From an uncultured Oceanospirillaceae bacterium (GTDB taxonomy: Bacteria; Pseudomonadota; Gammaproteobacteria; Pseudomonadales; Balneatricaceae), in contig CAJXNY010000024.1 in NCBI GenBank assembly GCA_913057435.1, forward strand, positions 1-64,000: a stretch of DNA of 64,000 nt, given 5' to 3'. The notes under the pieces are model-generated. The model saw only the letters and a program-made list of their open reading frames with translations, was not told where the DNA came from and did not search any database. Positions 53,636-63,103 of this stretch are shown one piece after another. How positions within the stretch are numbered: position 1 is the stretch's first letter; each line of letters opens with the position of its first letter. The translations under genes were made by a program, and so were the position numbers.

Positions 53636-55297
53636 ATGTCTGATAATACGATGCCATCGGATAGCGGAAATCCGGTTATGGGCTTTAATCGGCTAGGAAT
53701 TGTGCGCCAGGTCGGTTTGATGATCGGGTTAGCGGCCAGTATCGCTATTGGCTTTTCTGTAGTCTTATGGTCACAAAAGCCGGAATACCATGTGCTTTTC
53801 AGTAATCTGAGCTTTGCGGATGCAAACCAGGTGATTGAACAGCTAAAGCTGTTCAATCTGCCCTACAAGTTTGACGCTGATGGGCGTGCGATTCTTATGC
53901 CCCAGGATAAGGTGCACCAGGCTCGGTTGCGTCTGGCCGCTGAGGGTTTTACCACTGAAAAGACAGTGGGCTTTGAACTGCTTGATCAGGAGCAGGGGCT
54001 AGGCACCAGTCAGTTCATGGAGACGACTCGCTACCGGCGTGGCCTCGAGGGTGAGTTGTCTCGTACCATTTCCAGTCTTATCGCGGTACGCAGTGCCCGT
54101 ATTCATCTGGCGATTCCTAAAGAGTCGGTATTTATCCGTGATGCGCGTAAGCCTCGAGCATCAGTATTTGTCGAGTTGTTTGCTGGGCGTAAGCTTGAGC
54201 CGACTCAGGTCGCTGCAATTGCTAATCTTGTTGCCTCTAGTATTCCTGAGCTGGATGCTGATGCGGTTACGGTAGTTGATCAGAAGGGCCGTTTGCTGAA
54301 TACGAGAGATGCCGACACCGATGTTGTGCTTGCAGCTAAGCAGGTTGAATACACCCGCCGTATTGAACAAACTTTGCTTAATCGTGTGAACAGTATTCTG
54401 CAACCCGTGGTCGGCAGTGATCGTTTCCGCGCCGAAGTCTCTGCAGACATTGATTTTACCGAGGTCGAACAGACAGAAGAGTTGTTCAATCCAGATATGC
54501 CTGCGCTGCGCTCAGAGCAGACGCTGGATGAAAGTCGGGTGGGGAATCCTGCCCCTGTTGGTATTCCTGGGGCATTATCTAATCAACCTCCTGGGGCATC
54601 TGCGGTGCCTGAAGTCGCTGGGGCTGACGGTGCGCAAGGAAATAAAGCGCCAGGTAGTAGTCGTAAGCAGGCCACGCGTAACTTTGAGCTGGATCGTTCC
54701 ATGAGCTATACCCGCCATCAGCAGGGGCGTGTGCGTCGCCTGACTGTCGCTGTGGTTGTGGATGACATCGCTGAGTCAGGTTCTGATGGAGCTGTAAGCT
54801 ACACGCCTTGGGCCTCTGAAGATCTGGCGCGGGTACGGTTGCTGGTGCAAGATGCGGTTGGTTACTCTGCGCTTCGAGGTGACAGCATTAACGTCATCAA
54901 TACTCGCTTCGTAGCTCCTGATGAGGGTCTGATAGAAGAGACGCCGTTCTGGATGACCGAATGGTTCTGGGATCTCGTCAAACAGGTGTTGGCAGTACTC
55001 TTTGTTTTGCTGCTGGTGTTTGGCATACTGCGCCCAATCCTCAAGTCTCTGGCGGTAACGGGAACTGCTAGTGGGGTTGCTGGGTTAGGTGCTGCGGGGG
55101 ATGTTGCTGCGGAGTTGGAAGGTCTGGATGAAGCAGGTATAGCGGATGACCAGATTACGTTCGGTAATGATGACAGTTTGATGCCGGCGGCCAGTCAAAG
55201 TTTTGATTATCAGATCAATGCTATTCGCAGTATGGTTGCGGAAGATCCTGCCAGGGTGGCGCAGGCTGTTAAACAGTGGGTCGTAGATAGTGAGTGA
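53636..55297 (+). CDS. fliF: FliF, MS-ring protein
   Basis: 553 residues, normal length. N-terminal membrane span (LMIGLAASIAIGFSVVLW, about residues 25-43), ring-building motifs (SNLSFADANQVIEQLKLFNL, ELSRTISSLIAVRSARIHLA), a Pro/Gly/Ala-rich periplasmic loop near 300-345, second membrane span (VLAVLFVLLLVFGILRPIL) and a cytoplasmic tail that binds FliG. The base of the basal body. The stop overlaps the fliG start by 8 bases. Confidence 0.98.
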   Translation: MSDNTMPSDSGNPVMGFNRLGIVRQVGLMIGLAASIAIGFSVVLWSQKPEYHVLFSNLSFADANQVIEQLKLFNLPYKFDADGRAILMPQDKVHQARLRLAAEGFTTEKTVGFELLDQEQGLGTSQFMETTRYRRGLEGELSRTISSLIAVRSARIHLAIPKESVFIRDARKPRASVFVELFAGRKLEPTQVAAIANLVASSIPELDADAVTVVDQKGRLLNTRDADTDVVLAAKQVEYTRRIEQTLLNRVNSILQPVVGSDRFRAEVSADIDFTEVEQTEELFNPDMPALRSEQTLDESRVGNPAPVGIPGALSNQPPGASAVPEVAGADGAQGNKAPGSSRKQATRNFELDRSMSYTRHQQGRVRRLTVAVVVDDIAESGSDGAVSYTPWASEDLARVRLLVQDAVGYSALRGDSINVINTRFVAPDEGLIEETPFWMTEWFWDLVKQVLAVLFVLLLVFGILRPILKSLAVTGTASGVAGLGAAGDVAAELEGLDEAGIADDQITFGNDDSLMPAASQSFDYQINAIRSMVAEDPARVAQAVKQWVVDSE

Positions 55298-56312
55298 AGA
55301 AAACGACAACCCTCTTGAGGGGCTGACCACCATAGAAAAGTCTGCAATTTTGCTGATTAGTCTTGGGGAGTCTGATGCGGCTGAAATTCTTCGTCATCTG
55401 GGGCCAAAAGAGGTGCAGCTGATCGGTGAAGCGATGGCTAAACTGGATAATGTGCCGCAGTCACGTGTAGAGGCGGTGGTTGCCAGCTTTATGGATCAGG
55501 TTAGCGATCAGACCGGTATCGGTATTAACAATGATCGCTATATTCGTGCGATGCTGAATGAAGCGCTGGGTGAAGAGAAAGCCAAAACACTGCTTGACCG
55601 TATTCTTATGAATACGAATACGTCTGGCCTGGATACACTGCGCTGGATGGACCCTAGGCAGGTGGCGGAAATTATTCGCTATGAGCACCCGCAGATTCAG
55701 GCAGTTGTTGTTGCTTTTCTTGAGCCGGACCAAGCGGCAAATGTTCTTTCCTGTTTTGATGATAAAGTTCGCCTTGATGTATTGCTGCGTGTGGCTGCGC
55801 TTGAGCGAGTTCAGCCTCAGGCGCTGCAGGAGCTTAATGACATCCTCGAACGTCAGTTTGCTGGCGGTACGGCGGGCAGTCAGTCAGCCTCGCTGGGTGG
55901 TGTTCAGTCGGCTGCTAACATCATGAACTTTGTTGAATCGTCCATGGAAGAAGAGGTTATGGGTGGTATCAAGGATGTTGATGAGCACCTTGCAGATCAG
56001 ATCTCTGACCTTATGTTCGTGTTCGATAACCTGATTGATGTCGATGATCGAGGTATGCAAGCTATCTTGCGTGAGATCTCGACGGATGTGCTGGTGCTGG
56101 CGCTGAAAGGTGCTGAAACTGCCCTGCAGGAGAAAATTTTCCGCAATATGTCCAAGCGTGCCGCTGAGTTGCTTGCGGATGATCTTGAGGCGAAAGGCCC
56201 AGTGCGTATCAGTGAGGTTGAAGATTCGCAGAAAGAAGTGCTTAACGTCGCCAGGCGTCTGGCTGATGAAGGTAAGATTATGCTCGGCGGTAGCGGTGAG
56301 GAGATGATCTGA
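55290..56312 (+). CDS. fliG: FliG, motor switch/torque protein
   Basis: 340 residues. Three FliG domains: N-terminal FliF-binding (TTIEKSAILLISLGESDAAE), middle with the EHPQ motif (IIRYEHPQIQAVVVAFLE), C-terminal torque domain (FDNLIDVDDRGMQAILREIS, with charged residues that face the stator). Start is GTG 55290 inside the end of fliF. Confidence 0.98.
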   Translation: MSEENDNPLEGLTTIEKSAILLISLGESDAAEILRHLGPKEVQLIGEAMAKLDNVPQSRVEAVVASFMDQVSDQTGIGINNDRYIRAMLNEALGEEKAKTLLDRILMNTNTSGLDTLRWMDPRQVAEIIRYEHPQIQAVVVAFLEPDQAANVLSCFDDKVRLDVLLRVAALERVQPQALQELNDILERQFAGGTAGSQSASLGGVQSAANIMNFVESSMEEEVMGGIKDVDEHLADQISDLMFVFDNLIDVDDRGMQAILREISTDVLVLALKGAETALQEKIFRNMSKRAAELLADDLEAKGPVRISEVEDSQKEVLNVARRLADEGKIMLGGSGEEMI

Positions 56313-56319
56313 TACGCCT

Positions 56320-57093
56320 ATGAAACCAATTGATCAGCGCGTTAAGCGATTGCCCTCTGGGGCTGCAGCTGCATTTGAGAACTGGACTTTGCCTGATGTG
56401 GCGGGTGAGCATGTTATGGCCTTTGCTCGCAAGGAATCTGGTGAGGTTGAAGTTGTTGAGGACGAGCAGGTTGCTGAAAAACTTACTCTGGTCGAGCTTG
56501 AAGAGATTCGTGAAAGCGCTCGCCGTGAGGGTTTTGATGAAGGTTATAAGGACGGGTTGGAAAAAGGGCTGGGTGATGGTCATGCTAAAGGTGTGGCTGA
56601 TGGCCGTAAAGAGGGTCATGAAGCCGGTTTCGGTTCTGGGCAGAGCGAAGTGCAGCGGTTGCAGGCCCAGCTGGCCAGCCTGATCAGTCAGCAACACCAG
56701 CCGCTGGGTGAGCAGGCTTCAAACCTTGAAGCGCAGCTGTTGGACATGGTCGTTGCCTTGTCACGTGCTGTGGTTGGTGCAACTGCTGAGCTTGACCAGT
56801 CTGTGATTCGTTGCGCTATCCAGGAGGTGCTGGATAAAGTCCCTCGCCCGCATGACAGTCTACGGATTCTGGTTAACCCCGCTGAGGTTGGTGTTGTCGC
56901 TGAAATGGCTCGCGCCAGTCATGAAAGTTGGCAGGTCGTTGGTGATGAGAATATTCCTGCCGGGGGCTGTCTGCTACATGGTGTTGACTCCTTTGCTGAT
57001 AATACGTTGGCACACCGTTTCTCTCAGGTTGTTGAGCAATTCCAGTCTTTTCGGGATGTTCCTCCTGAGTCTCCAGTGGCTAAGGAGTCCTGA
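56320..57093 (+). CDS. fliH: FliH, regulator of the export ATPase
   Basis: 257 residues. A glycine-repeat helix ([20 protein letters not shown], then [15 protein letters not shown]) with GxxxG spacing, typical of FliH, joins a coiled coil ([15 protein letters not shown]) to the C-terminal FliI-binding domain ([20 protein letters not shown]). It binds FliI and docks it at the C ring. The stop codon shares one base with the fliI start. Confidence 0.95.
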   Translation: MKPIDQRVKRLPSGAAAAFENWTLPDVAGEHVMAFARKESGEVEVVEDEQVAEKLTLVELEEIRESARREGFDEGYKDGLEKGLGDGHAKGVADGRKEGHEAGFGSGQSEVQRLQAQLASLISQQHQPLGEQASNLEAQLLDMVVALSRAVVGATAELDQSVIRCAIQEVLDKVPRPHDSLRILVNPAEVGVVAEMARASHESWQVVGDENIPAGGCLLHGVDSFADNTLAHRFSQVVEQFQSFRDVPPESPVAKES

Positions 57094-58430
57094 TGGCCTT
57101 GTTGGCTGAGCGCCTGTCGCGTTTTCAGGGTATTCGTTATAGCCCCGCCTATGCACGTATTGAAGGGCGTATTACACGCATGATCGGTTTGACGCTGGAG
57201 GCGGTGGGCCTTCAGGTTGCGGTTGGTGAGTGTTGTATTATAGAGGTCACCCGCACGTTGCAGGTCGAGGCCGAGGTCGTTGGTTTCTCTGGTGACCGTA
57301 TTTTCCTGATGCCGCTGGATAATATTGAAGGATTACAGCCTGGTTCACGGGTTATTCCGATGCAGGGAGCCGGGGCGGTGCCCGTGGGTCCGCAGCTGTT
57401 AGGGCGAGTGCTCAATGGCGTAGGTAAACCGATTGATGGTGCCGGGCCGCTGAATGCTGAACAGAAGGTTTCTCTCGCTGGCAAAGTTATTAACCCATTA
57501 TCACGGGACCCAATTCGGACGACTCTTGATGTCGGTATCCGGGCGATCAACTCGTTGCTGACAGTTGGTAAAGGACAGCGGTTGGGTCTGTTTGCAGGCA
57601 GTGGTGTGGGTAAATCTGTGCTGCTGGGTATGATGACGCGCTTTACCGAAGCTGAAATTGTAGTGGTTGGGCTGATCGGTGAGCGTGGGCGAGAAGTAAA
57701 AGAATTTATTGAAGAAAGCCTGGGGCCTGAGGGCTTGAAGAGGGCTGTCGTGGTTGCATCTCCAGCGGATGATTCCCCGCTGATGCGTTTGCGCGCATCC
57801 CAGCTGACGACCCGCATTGCTGAGTATTTTCGTGATCAGGGTCGTAGCGTATTGTTGCTGATGGACTCCCTGACCCGTTATGCGCAGGCGCAGCGTGAAA
57901 TTGCCTTGGCTGTGGGCGAACCGCCAGCTACGAAAGGCTATCCCCCATCGGTATTTGCCAAGCTGCCCAAGCTGGTTGAGCGAGCAGGAAATGGTGAGCC
58001 GGGAGGGGGGTCTATAACCGCCTTTTATACAGTATTGACAGAAGGTGATGATCAGCAGGACCCGGTGGCTGATTCAGCGCGTGCCATTCTTGATGGCCAC
58101 TTCGTTTTATCGCGGCGACTGGCAGAGCAGGGGCATTATCCTGCGATTGATATCGAGGCGTCGATTAGTCGAGTAATGCCAGCCGTTGTAGATGCAGATC
58201 ACCTGGCAAAAGCACTTGAATTTAAAAAGATATTTTCCAAATATCAGCAAAATGCCGATCTCATTGCTGTGGGCGCATATGCTATGGGGAGTGACCCTGA
58301 AACGGATCTTGCGATTGAGCGAATGCCGGTTTTCAGGGCATTCTTACAACAGAAGATTACCGAAGCGCACGATATGCGAACCAGTGTTCAGCATCTGATG
58401 ATGTCTATGGAGCCGATGCCGCAAGGCTGA
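57093..58430 (+). CDS. fliI: FliI, flagellar type III export ATPase
   Basis: 445 residues. F1-beta-like ATPase: Walker [19 protein letters not shown], then [20 protein letters not shown], Walker B region [20 protein letters not shown] and the export-ATPase signature [18 protein letters not shown]. It unloads chaperones and unfolds substrates at the export gate. Start ATG overlaps the fliH stop. Confidence 0.98.
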   Translation: MALLAERLSRFQGIRYSPAYARIEGRITRMIGLTLEAVGLQVAVGECCIIEVTRTLQVEAEVVGFSGDRIFLMPLDNIEGLQPGSRVIPMQGAGAVPVGPQLLGRVLNGVGKPIDGAGPLNAEQKVSLAGKVINPLSRDPIRTTLDVGIRAINSLLTVGKGQRLGLFAGSGVGKSVLLGMMTRFTEAEIVVVGLIGERGREVKEFIEESLGPEGLKRAVVVASPADDSPLMRLRASQLTTRIAEYFRDQGRSVLLLMDSLTRYAQAQREIALAVGEPPATKGYPPSVFAKLPKLVERAGNGEPGGGSITAFYTVLTEGDDQQDPVADSARAILDGHFVLSRRLAEQGHYPAIDIEASISRVMPAVVDADHLAKALEFKKIFSKYQQNADLIAVGAYAMGSDPETDLAIERMPVFRAFLQQKITEAHDMRTSVQHLMMSMEPMPQG

Positions 58431-58440
58431 GTGAGGTGGT

Positions 58441-58884
58441 ATGGCTAAGCGCTCTAAACGACTTGAACTGGTTAAAGAGCTGGCTGAGCGGCGAAAGAAG
58501 CAGGCAGATCAGATGCTGGCTGTCAGCCGTAACCGTGTTAGCCAGGATGAGCATGGCTTGCAGCAGTTGCAGGCATTTTTGCTGGATTATCAGTCTGAGT
58601 TTATCGCGGCGGGTCAGAAGACGATGGACCCTCGTGGGGTTCAGACCCGTCAGGCATTCCTGAATAAGATTACCCATACCATCATGAAGCATCGTGAATC
58701 TATGCAGCATAATCGCCAGGAGTTGGATGCAGTCGAAATGCACTGGAAGAAATCCTACGCTGGTATGAAAGCTATGGATGTACTGCATGAAAAAGCGCTT
58801 AATCAGGAAAGCTTGGAGCAGGACAAGCAGTTGCAGAAGGAGCTCGATGAGCGCTCGCAGCTGAGGAAGCCTGATTTTTTCTGA
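58441..58884 (+). CDS. fliJ: FliJ, export chaperone escort
   Basis: 147 residues, almost entirely one antiparallel coiled coil (KRLELVKELAERRKKQADQM, VSQDEHGLQQLQAFLLDYQ), the FliJ/YscO form. It sits inside the FliI ring and links ATPase to FlhA. GTGAGGTGGT precedes the ATG, 10 bp after fliI. The next gene has its own sigma-54 promoter. Confidence 0.92.
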   Translation: MAKRSKRLELVKELAERRKKQADQMLAVSRNRVSQDEHGLQQLQAFLLDYQSEFIAAGQKTMDPRGVQTRQAFLNKITHTIMKHRESMQHNRQELDAVEMHWKKSYAGMKAMDVLHEKALNQESLEQDKQLQKELDERSQLRKPDFF

Positions 58885-58949
58885 TGGCTGCTATACGTAG
58901 GGCCGTCTGAATACCCACTTCCACGCGTTATTTTCTTCTATTTCTATTC

Positions 58950-58965
58950 TGGCCTGTATTTTGCT
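58950..58965 (+). promoter_or_regulatory. Sigma-54 promoter of fliK
   Basis: TGGCCTG-TATT-TTGCT, GG and GC 10 bases apart. It lies 37 bases before the fliK ATG at 59002 and makes the upstream ATG at 58972 an unlikely start, since transcription should begin near 58976. Confidence 0.9.
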
Positions 58966-59001
58966 GAAGGGATGCTAATCGCTGAATTTCAGGAGCAGGC
59001 A

Positions 59002-60996
59002 ATGAACGACTCTATCTCCGGTACGCTCTCACCCACCTCTATTACGGGTGGTTACACCTCCATGGGGGGCGGCCTCTTTGGGGGTGAAGCGGGCTTGGCT
59101 GGTCTGAATGGTGCGTTTGCACAGCTGTTATCGTTGTCTATGCCTGGGGCAGGGGGGGGAGGGATAAACGGTCAGCCCTTGCCGACAGTTGGCACTGCTT
59201 TGCCGCTGCAGACCCCTGAAGCGGGGGCTGAGCTTGCAGCTTTACTGGAAAACTTTGCTGGCGATACGATCCCTGCTGATATGTTGGCTCAGTTGCGTGA
59301 GCAGGGTATTTCACGGCAGCAGCTGCTTGAGTTGACCGCAGTGCTTGAGCAGAGCGATATCTCGCGGATGCCTGCCATCACGGATATGGTTTCTCAGTTT
59401 AAAAAAGTGCTGGAAGGCTGGGATGAGGTGGTATCCGAAGAGGGTGTCGAGCCTCCAGTTGTTTCCGTTGAGAATGATCTCGAGGCTGGTGACCAGGGTG
59501 TGAGTCCCTCTGTCTTACCTGCACTTGTCGGGGAAGGCGAAACCGGCGTTGATAATCAAGGTGGTGTTACTGAGAAGCAGGCAGGGGGGGCGCCAGATAA
59601 TGTGGTTATCCGTGCTTCGCAGGAATATGTAGAGGCAGAAAAGGAGGCGGCCTCTACTGCTCAGCCTGTTGCATCAGCGGTCGCGGAGCAGTCAGCTCGA
59701 GTGACGGCTCAGGCCTCGGCTCAGGCCTCGGCTCAGGCCTCGGCTCAGGCCTCGGCACAGACACAGATACAGACACAGATACAGACACAGATACAGACAC
59801 AGATACAGACTCAGGCTGTGGGCATTGTATCGAGTTCCGTGTCAGCTGAAGTAAAGCCTGATGTCAGTGGAGGTTCAGCTGGATCTGCTGGTAGCAGTCG
59901 GGATCGATTTGCTACAGCTCGCTCTGTCGGTCTCGATGTCAAAGCTGTAAAAGTAACCAACCCTACAGTTGTTGATTTGATGAAATCGCAACAGGTCGCT
60001 GCCTCGGCTGCGACGGGTTCCCTTTTGTCGGACGCTGAGCAGTTGATGTCGCGCCTGACAGCGGCAGCTCAGCAGCCGAGGCCTGGTGTTGCTGCAGGTG
60101 TACTTCAGGGGGGGGCGCGACCAGATTCGCAAGCCTACCAGGTTGATCAGGGCAGATCGCTGGTTGCCCCTGATGCACGTCCAGCTCCACAGCCTGCCCC
60201 GGTTAGCAGTGCTATGCCGGCTGCTCAGGCTGTTTCTGATGCTGTCGATACCGATCGTGCAGCGGTTGTTGTTAGTCAGTTAAAGTCCGAAGGTTCTGAG
60301 GCTGGCTCTGGGCGGCGTGAGCCTGTGCAGCTGGTTAACCCGGATGCGCGTGTTAATGCGGAGGCTGTCGTGAGGCCTGCCGCAGTTACGAACGCGAGTA
60401 TTGCCGGTAACGTGGTGGTCTCGCCTGGCGAGAGTGAAGCGTTAACCTCTGTCGACAATGGGGCGTCTGATGGCCGAGAGGATGGGCGTAGCAGAGATGG
60501 TGTGTCAACCCAGGCAGCGCCCCGCCAGTCCGGTGAACAGGCTGCTATGCAGTCTCACCAGTTGTTAATGAGTGGGCGGCCTGCGCTGGCATCGCCTGCC
60601 TGGTCTGCGACGTTGAATAACCAGGTTATGTGGTTGGCATCGCAGAATAATAAAGTGGCTGAGATTCAGTTGGATCCACCAGAACTGGGTAGCCTTCAGG
60701 TGAAGATTCGTGTCTCCCAGGATCAGGTTAGTGTGAGCTTTGTATCGCCTCATGCATCGGTTCGAGATGCTGTGGAGCAGGGTATGTCGAGGTTACGAGA
60801 TATGTTTGAAGAGCAGGGCCTTAATCTGACTGAAAGCTCGGTAGATGATCAATCTGCCCAGCAACATGCAGGGCAGGGCGGTATGGCTGATGGGGAGTCT
60901 GAGGACGGTCGCGTTCAGGGGGGGGGCGAGAGTGCTGAAGACGTAGCAACAAATGCTGAGGCGCATAGTGTTTCGCTGGTAGATTATTACGCGTAA
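59002..60996 (+). CDS. fliK: FliK, hook-length control protein, with repeat-rich linker
   Basis: 664 residues from ATG 59002 (MNDSISGTLSP), with CAGGAG upstream. The conserved C-terminal hook-switch domain is present at about 530-605: NQVMWLASQNNKVAEIQLDP, PELGSLQVKIRVSQDQVSVS, VEQGMSRLRDMFEEQGLNL. The rest is long, acidic and Ala/Gln/Gly/Val-rich, as in FliK secretion and ruler regions. Residues about 236-269 are four AQAS and four TQIQ units coded by two adjacent 12-bp tandem repeats. Four poly-G runs of 7 to 9 occur in the frame. FliK measures the hook and switches export from rod/hook to filament proteins. Confidence 0.93.
   Translation: MNDSISGTLSPTSITGGYTSMGGGLFGGEAGLAGLNGAFAQLLSLSMPGAGGGGINGQPLPTVGTALPLQTPEAGAELAALLENFAGDTIPADMLAQLREQGISRQQLLELTAVLEQSDISRMPAITDMVSQFKKVLEGWDEVVSEEGVEPPVVSVENDLEAGDQGVSPSVLPALVGEGETGVDNQGGVTEKQAGGAPDNVVIRASQEYVEAEKEAASTAQPVASAVAEQSARVTAQASAQASAQASAQASAQTQIQTQIQTQIQTQIQTQAVGIVSSSVSAEVKPDVSGGSAGSAGSSRDRFATARSVGLDVKAVKVTNPTVVDLMKSQQVAASAATGSLLSDAEQLMSRLTAAAQQPRPGVAAGVLQGGARPDSQAYQVDQGRSLVAPDARPAPQPAPVSSAMPAAQAVSDAVDTDRAAVVVSQLKSEGSEAGSGRREPVQLVNPDARVNAEAVVRPAAVTNASIAGNVVVSPGESEALTSVDNGASDGREDGRSRDGVSTQAAPRQSGEQAAMQSHQLLMSGRPALASPAWSATLNNQVMWLASQNNKVAEIQLDPPELGSLQVKIRVSQDQVSVSFVSPHASVRDAVEQGMSRLRDMFEEQGLNLTESSVDDQSAQQHAGQGGMADGESEDGRVQGGGESAEDVATNAEAHSVSLVDYYA
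59707..59754 (+). repeat. 12-bp tandem repeat (4 copies) in fliK, AQAS units
   Basis: GCTCAGGCCTCG is repeated four times without a mismatch. In frame it adds Ala-Gln-Ala-Ser units. Perfect repeats of this size are prone to gain or loss of whole units, which would keep the frame. Confidence 0.95.
59761..59808 (+). repeat. 12-bp tandem repeat (4 copies) in fliK, TQIQ units
   Basis: ACACAGATACAG is repeated four times without a mismatch, starting six bases after the end of the previous repeat block. In frame it adds Thr-Gln-Ile-Gln units. Confidence 0.95.
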
Positions 60997-61078
60997 ACCT
61001 TATGCCTTACAGAACTCGCTTGTGTTAGTATTTTCCGATATGAGTTATTAAAACACCGGTTTTACGGAGGGTACGGAC

Positions 61079-61609
61079 GTGGCAGACGATAAAAAAGATG
61101 ATGCTGAAAATGGCGAAGGCAAAAAATCATCGAAGCTAAAGCTTATTCTCTTCATCGTGTTGGGTCTTGTTATCGTTGGTGGCGGTGGTGCTGGCGCGGC
61201 TTTCTACTTTCTTGCTGGTGACCAGTCTCAGGAAGATGCTGTTGAACAGGCTGAAGAGCCTGGGAGCAAAATTGCGATTTACACGAAAGTCAGAACCAAG
61301 GAAGGCAAGCCGATGTTTGTGGTTACGCTTCAGCCTGAAGGGGATGAGCGGCCACACTATATGCAGGCATATGTTGAATTGAAATCGCGTGATCAGATAG
61401 TGGCTGATACATTAACGTTGCATATGCCATTAGTCGTCTCTCGAATAAACAACCTGTTTGCAACGCAGCGGTTCAGTGAACTCAAGTCTGTCGAAGGTAA
61501 AAGCCTGCTGCGGGCCAGAGCAACTGAATTGGTGCAGGAAATCATGCTGGAAAAACTTGGTAAGCCGGGCGTGGAAACAGTGCTATTTACCAATTTTGTG
61601 ATGCAATAA
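61079..61609 (+). CDS. fliL: FliL, stator-associated membrane protein
   Basis: 176 residues. Lys/Asp/Glu-rich cytoplasmic N-terminus, one membrane span (LILFIVLGLVIVGGGGAGAA, about 22-45), and a periplasmic FliL domain (RPHYMQAYVELKSRDQIV, then LRARATELVQEIMLEKLGK) ending in VLFTNFVMQ. It supports stators around the motor. Start is GTG 61079 with GGAGGG upstream. Same strand and close to fliM (18 bp). Confidence 0.96.
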   Translation: MADDKKDDAENGEGKKSSKLKLILFIVLGLVIVGGGGAGAAFYFLAGDQSQEDAVEQAEEPGSKIAIYTKVRTKEGKPMFVVTLQPEGDERPHYMQAYVELKSRDQIVADTLTLHMPLVVSRINNLFATQRFSELKSVEGKSLLRARATELVQEIMLEKLGKPGVETVLFTNFVMQ

Positions 61610-61627
61610 GGTGGCTGAGCGTAACGT

Positions 61628-62605
61628 ATGTCGGTAAAAGACCTTTTATCACAGGATGAAATTGATGCGCTGTTGCATGGCGTTGATGATGACGATGATG
61701 ATTCGCAAGATGAGGTTGTAGAGGATGCCGATGGCGTCCGTCCCTATGACCTCGCCAGTCATGAACGTATTGTTCGTGGCCGGATGCCGACGCTTGAGAT
61801 GATCAATGAGCGTTTTGCACGCTCTGTTCGAACTACCTTGTTTAACCTGTTGCGCCGTGCTGCCGATGTTACGGTAGGCGGAGTGCAGGTGATGAAGTAC
61901 GGCGATTACATCCACACACTCTATGTTCCAACCAGTATGAATATGATGCGGGTCAGCCCATTGCGTGGCACGGGCTTGCTTATTATGGATGCCAAACTGG
62001 TATTTAAACTGGTTGATAACTTCTTCGGGGGGGATGGCCGGCATGCGAAGATTGAAGGCCGAGAGTTCACTCCGACAGAAACCCGGCTTGTCTTTAAAAC
62101 GGTCAATCAGTTTTTTGAAAACCTGAAAGATGCCTGGAGCCCAGTTATTGAACTGGATTTTGAACATGCGGGTCATGAAGTAAATCCGGCGATGGCAAAT
62201 GCTGTCAGTCTGGCGGAAGTTGTTGTTGTTAGTACCTTTCAGGTTGACCTTGAAGGGGGGAGTGGTGAATTTCATATCACACTGCCGTACTCCATGCTGG
62301 AGCCTGTCAGGGATGTGCTGGTATCAGGCTTTCAGAACTCTGACGACGAAGGAGACGAACGCTGGGAGCATGCGCTGGATAAAGATATTCGCCAGGCATC
62401 AGTTGACCTTGGGGTGCGGATTGCTGAGCGAGAGATGACTTTGCGAGATGTTATGGAATTACAGGTGAATGATGTGATCCCTGTGGATATTCCGCCAACG
62501 TTTGAATTGAAAGCTAATCGAGTGCCGGTCTATAGCTGTAAGCTTGGAGTGTCTCGAGGGCGTCTAGCCGTACAAATACTTGAGCAGCTTGAAAAGCTGC
62601 CGTAA
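61628..62605 (+). CDS. fliM: FliM, motor switch protein
   Basis: 325 residues. N-terminal CheY-P-binding motif LLSQDEIDALLHGV, an acidic linker (DDDDDSQDEVVEDAD), the CheC-like middle domain (SMNMMRVSPLRGTGLLIMDA, FVDNFFGGDGR-like pattern) and a C-terminal SpoA domain (LQVNDVIPVDIPPTFELKA). It forms the C ring with FliG and FliN and receives the chemotaxis signal. Confidence 0.98.
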   Translation: MSVKDLLSQDEIDALLHGVDDDDDDSQDEVVEDADGVRPYDLASHERIVRGRMPTLEMINERFARSVRTTLFNLLRRAADVTVGGVQVMKYGDYIHTLYVPTSMNMMRVSPLRGTGLLIMDAKLVFKLVDNFFGGDGRHAKIEGREFTPTETRLVFKTVNQFFENLKDAWSPVIELDFEHAGHEVNPAMANAVSLAEVVVVSTFQVDLEGGSGEFHITLPYSMLEPVRDVLVSGFQNSDDEGDERWEHALDKDIRQASVDLGVRIAEREMTLRDVMELQVNDVIPVDIPPTFELKANRVPVYSCKLGVSRGRLAVQILEQLEKLP

Positions 62606-62634
62606 TCAGACCTGCTTGCTAGAGAGTTGATGCA

Positions 62635-63093
62635 ATGAGTAATGAAAACCAGAATGGGGATCCGGGCGGACTGGCCGATGAGTGGGCTGCTGCGCTAGGT
62701 GAGCAGGTTGGTGATGCTGCAGGTGATGTGGCGGATATTATGGCTGATATGGCTGCGCAGGATGCCGAACTGGCAGGCGCTGCGGCAGTCGAACTGGATG
62801 AATTGCAAGATGAGTCGGCCCCCGTATCTAATGATCCGAAGCTGGATGTTATTCTGGATATACCGGTGACTATGACAATGGAAGTTGGTCAAACTGAGAT
62901 TCCTATACGTAACCTGCTCAAGCTGAATCAAGGGTCGGTGGTTGAGCTTGATCGTGTTGCGGGTGAGCCGTTGGATGTTCGCGTTAATGGTACCTTGATT
63001 GCCCACGGCGAAGTTGTTGTGGTAAATGATCGCTATGGTATTCGCCTGACTGATGTCATCAGCCCGCAAGAGCGCATCAAGCGTTTGAAATAA
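62635..63093 (+). CDS. fliN: FliN, motor switch protein
   Basis: 152 residues. An acidic Ala-rich N-terminal half (about 1-65) is followed by the SpoA domain: LDVILDIPVTMTMEVGQTEI, NLLKLNQGSVVELDRVAGEP, HGEVVVVNDRYGIRLTDVIS. It completes the C ring. 29 bp after fliM. Confidence 0.98.
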   Translation: MSNENQNGDPGGLADEWAAALGEQVGDAAGDVADIMADMAAQDAELAGAAAVELDELQDESAPVSNDPKLDVILDIPVTMTMEVGQTEIPIRNLLKLNQGSVVELDRVAGEPLDVRVNGTLIAHGEVVVVNDRYGIRLTDVISPQERIKRLK

Positions 63094-63103
63094 AGGAATT
63101 CCG

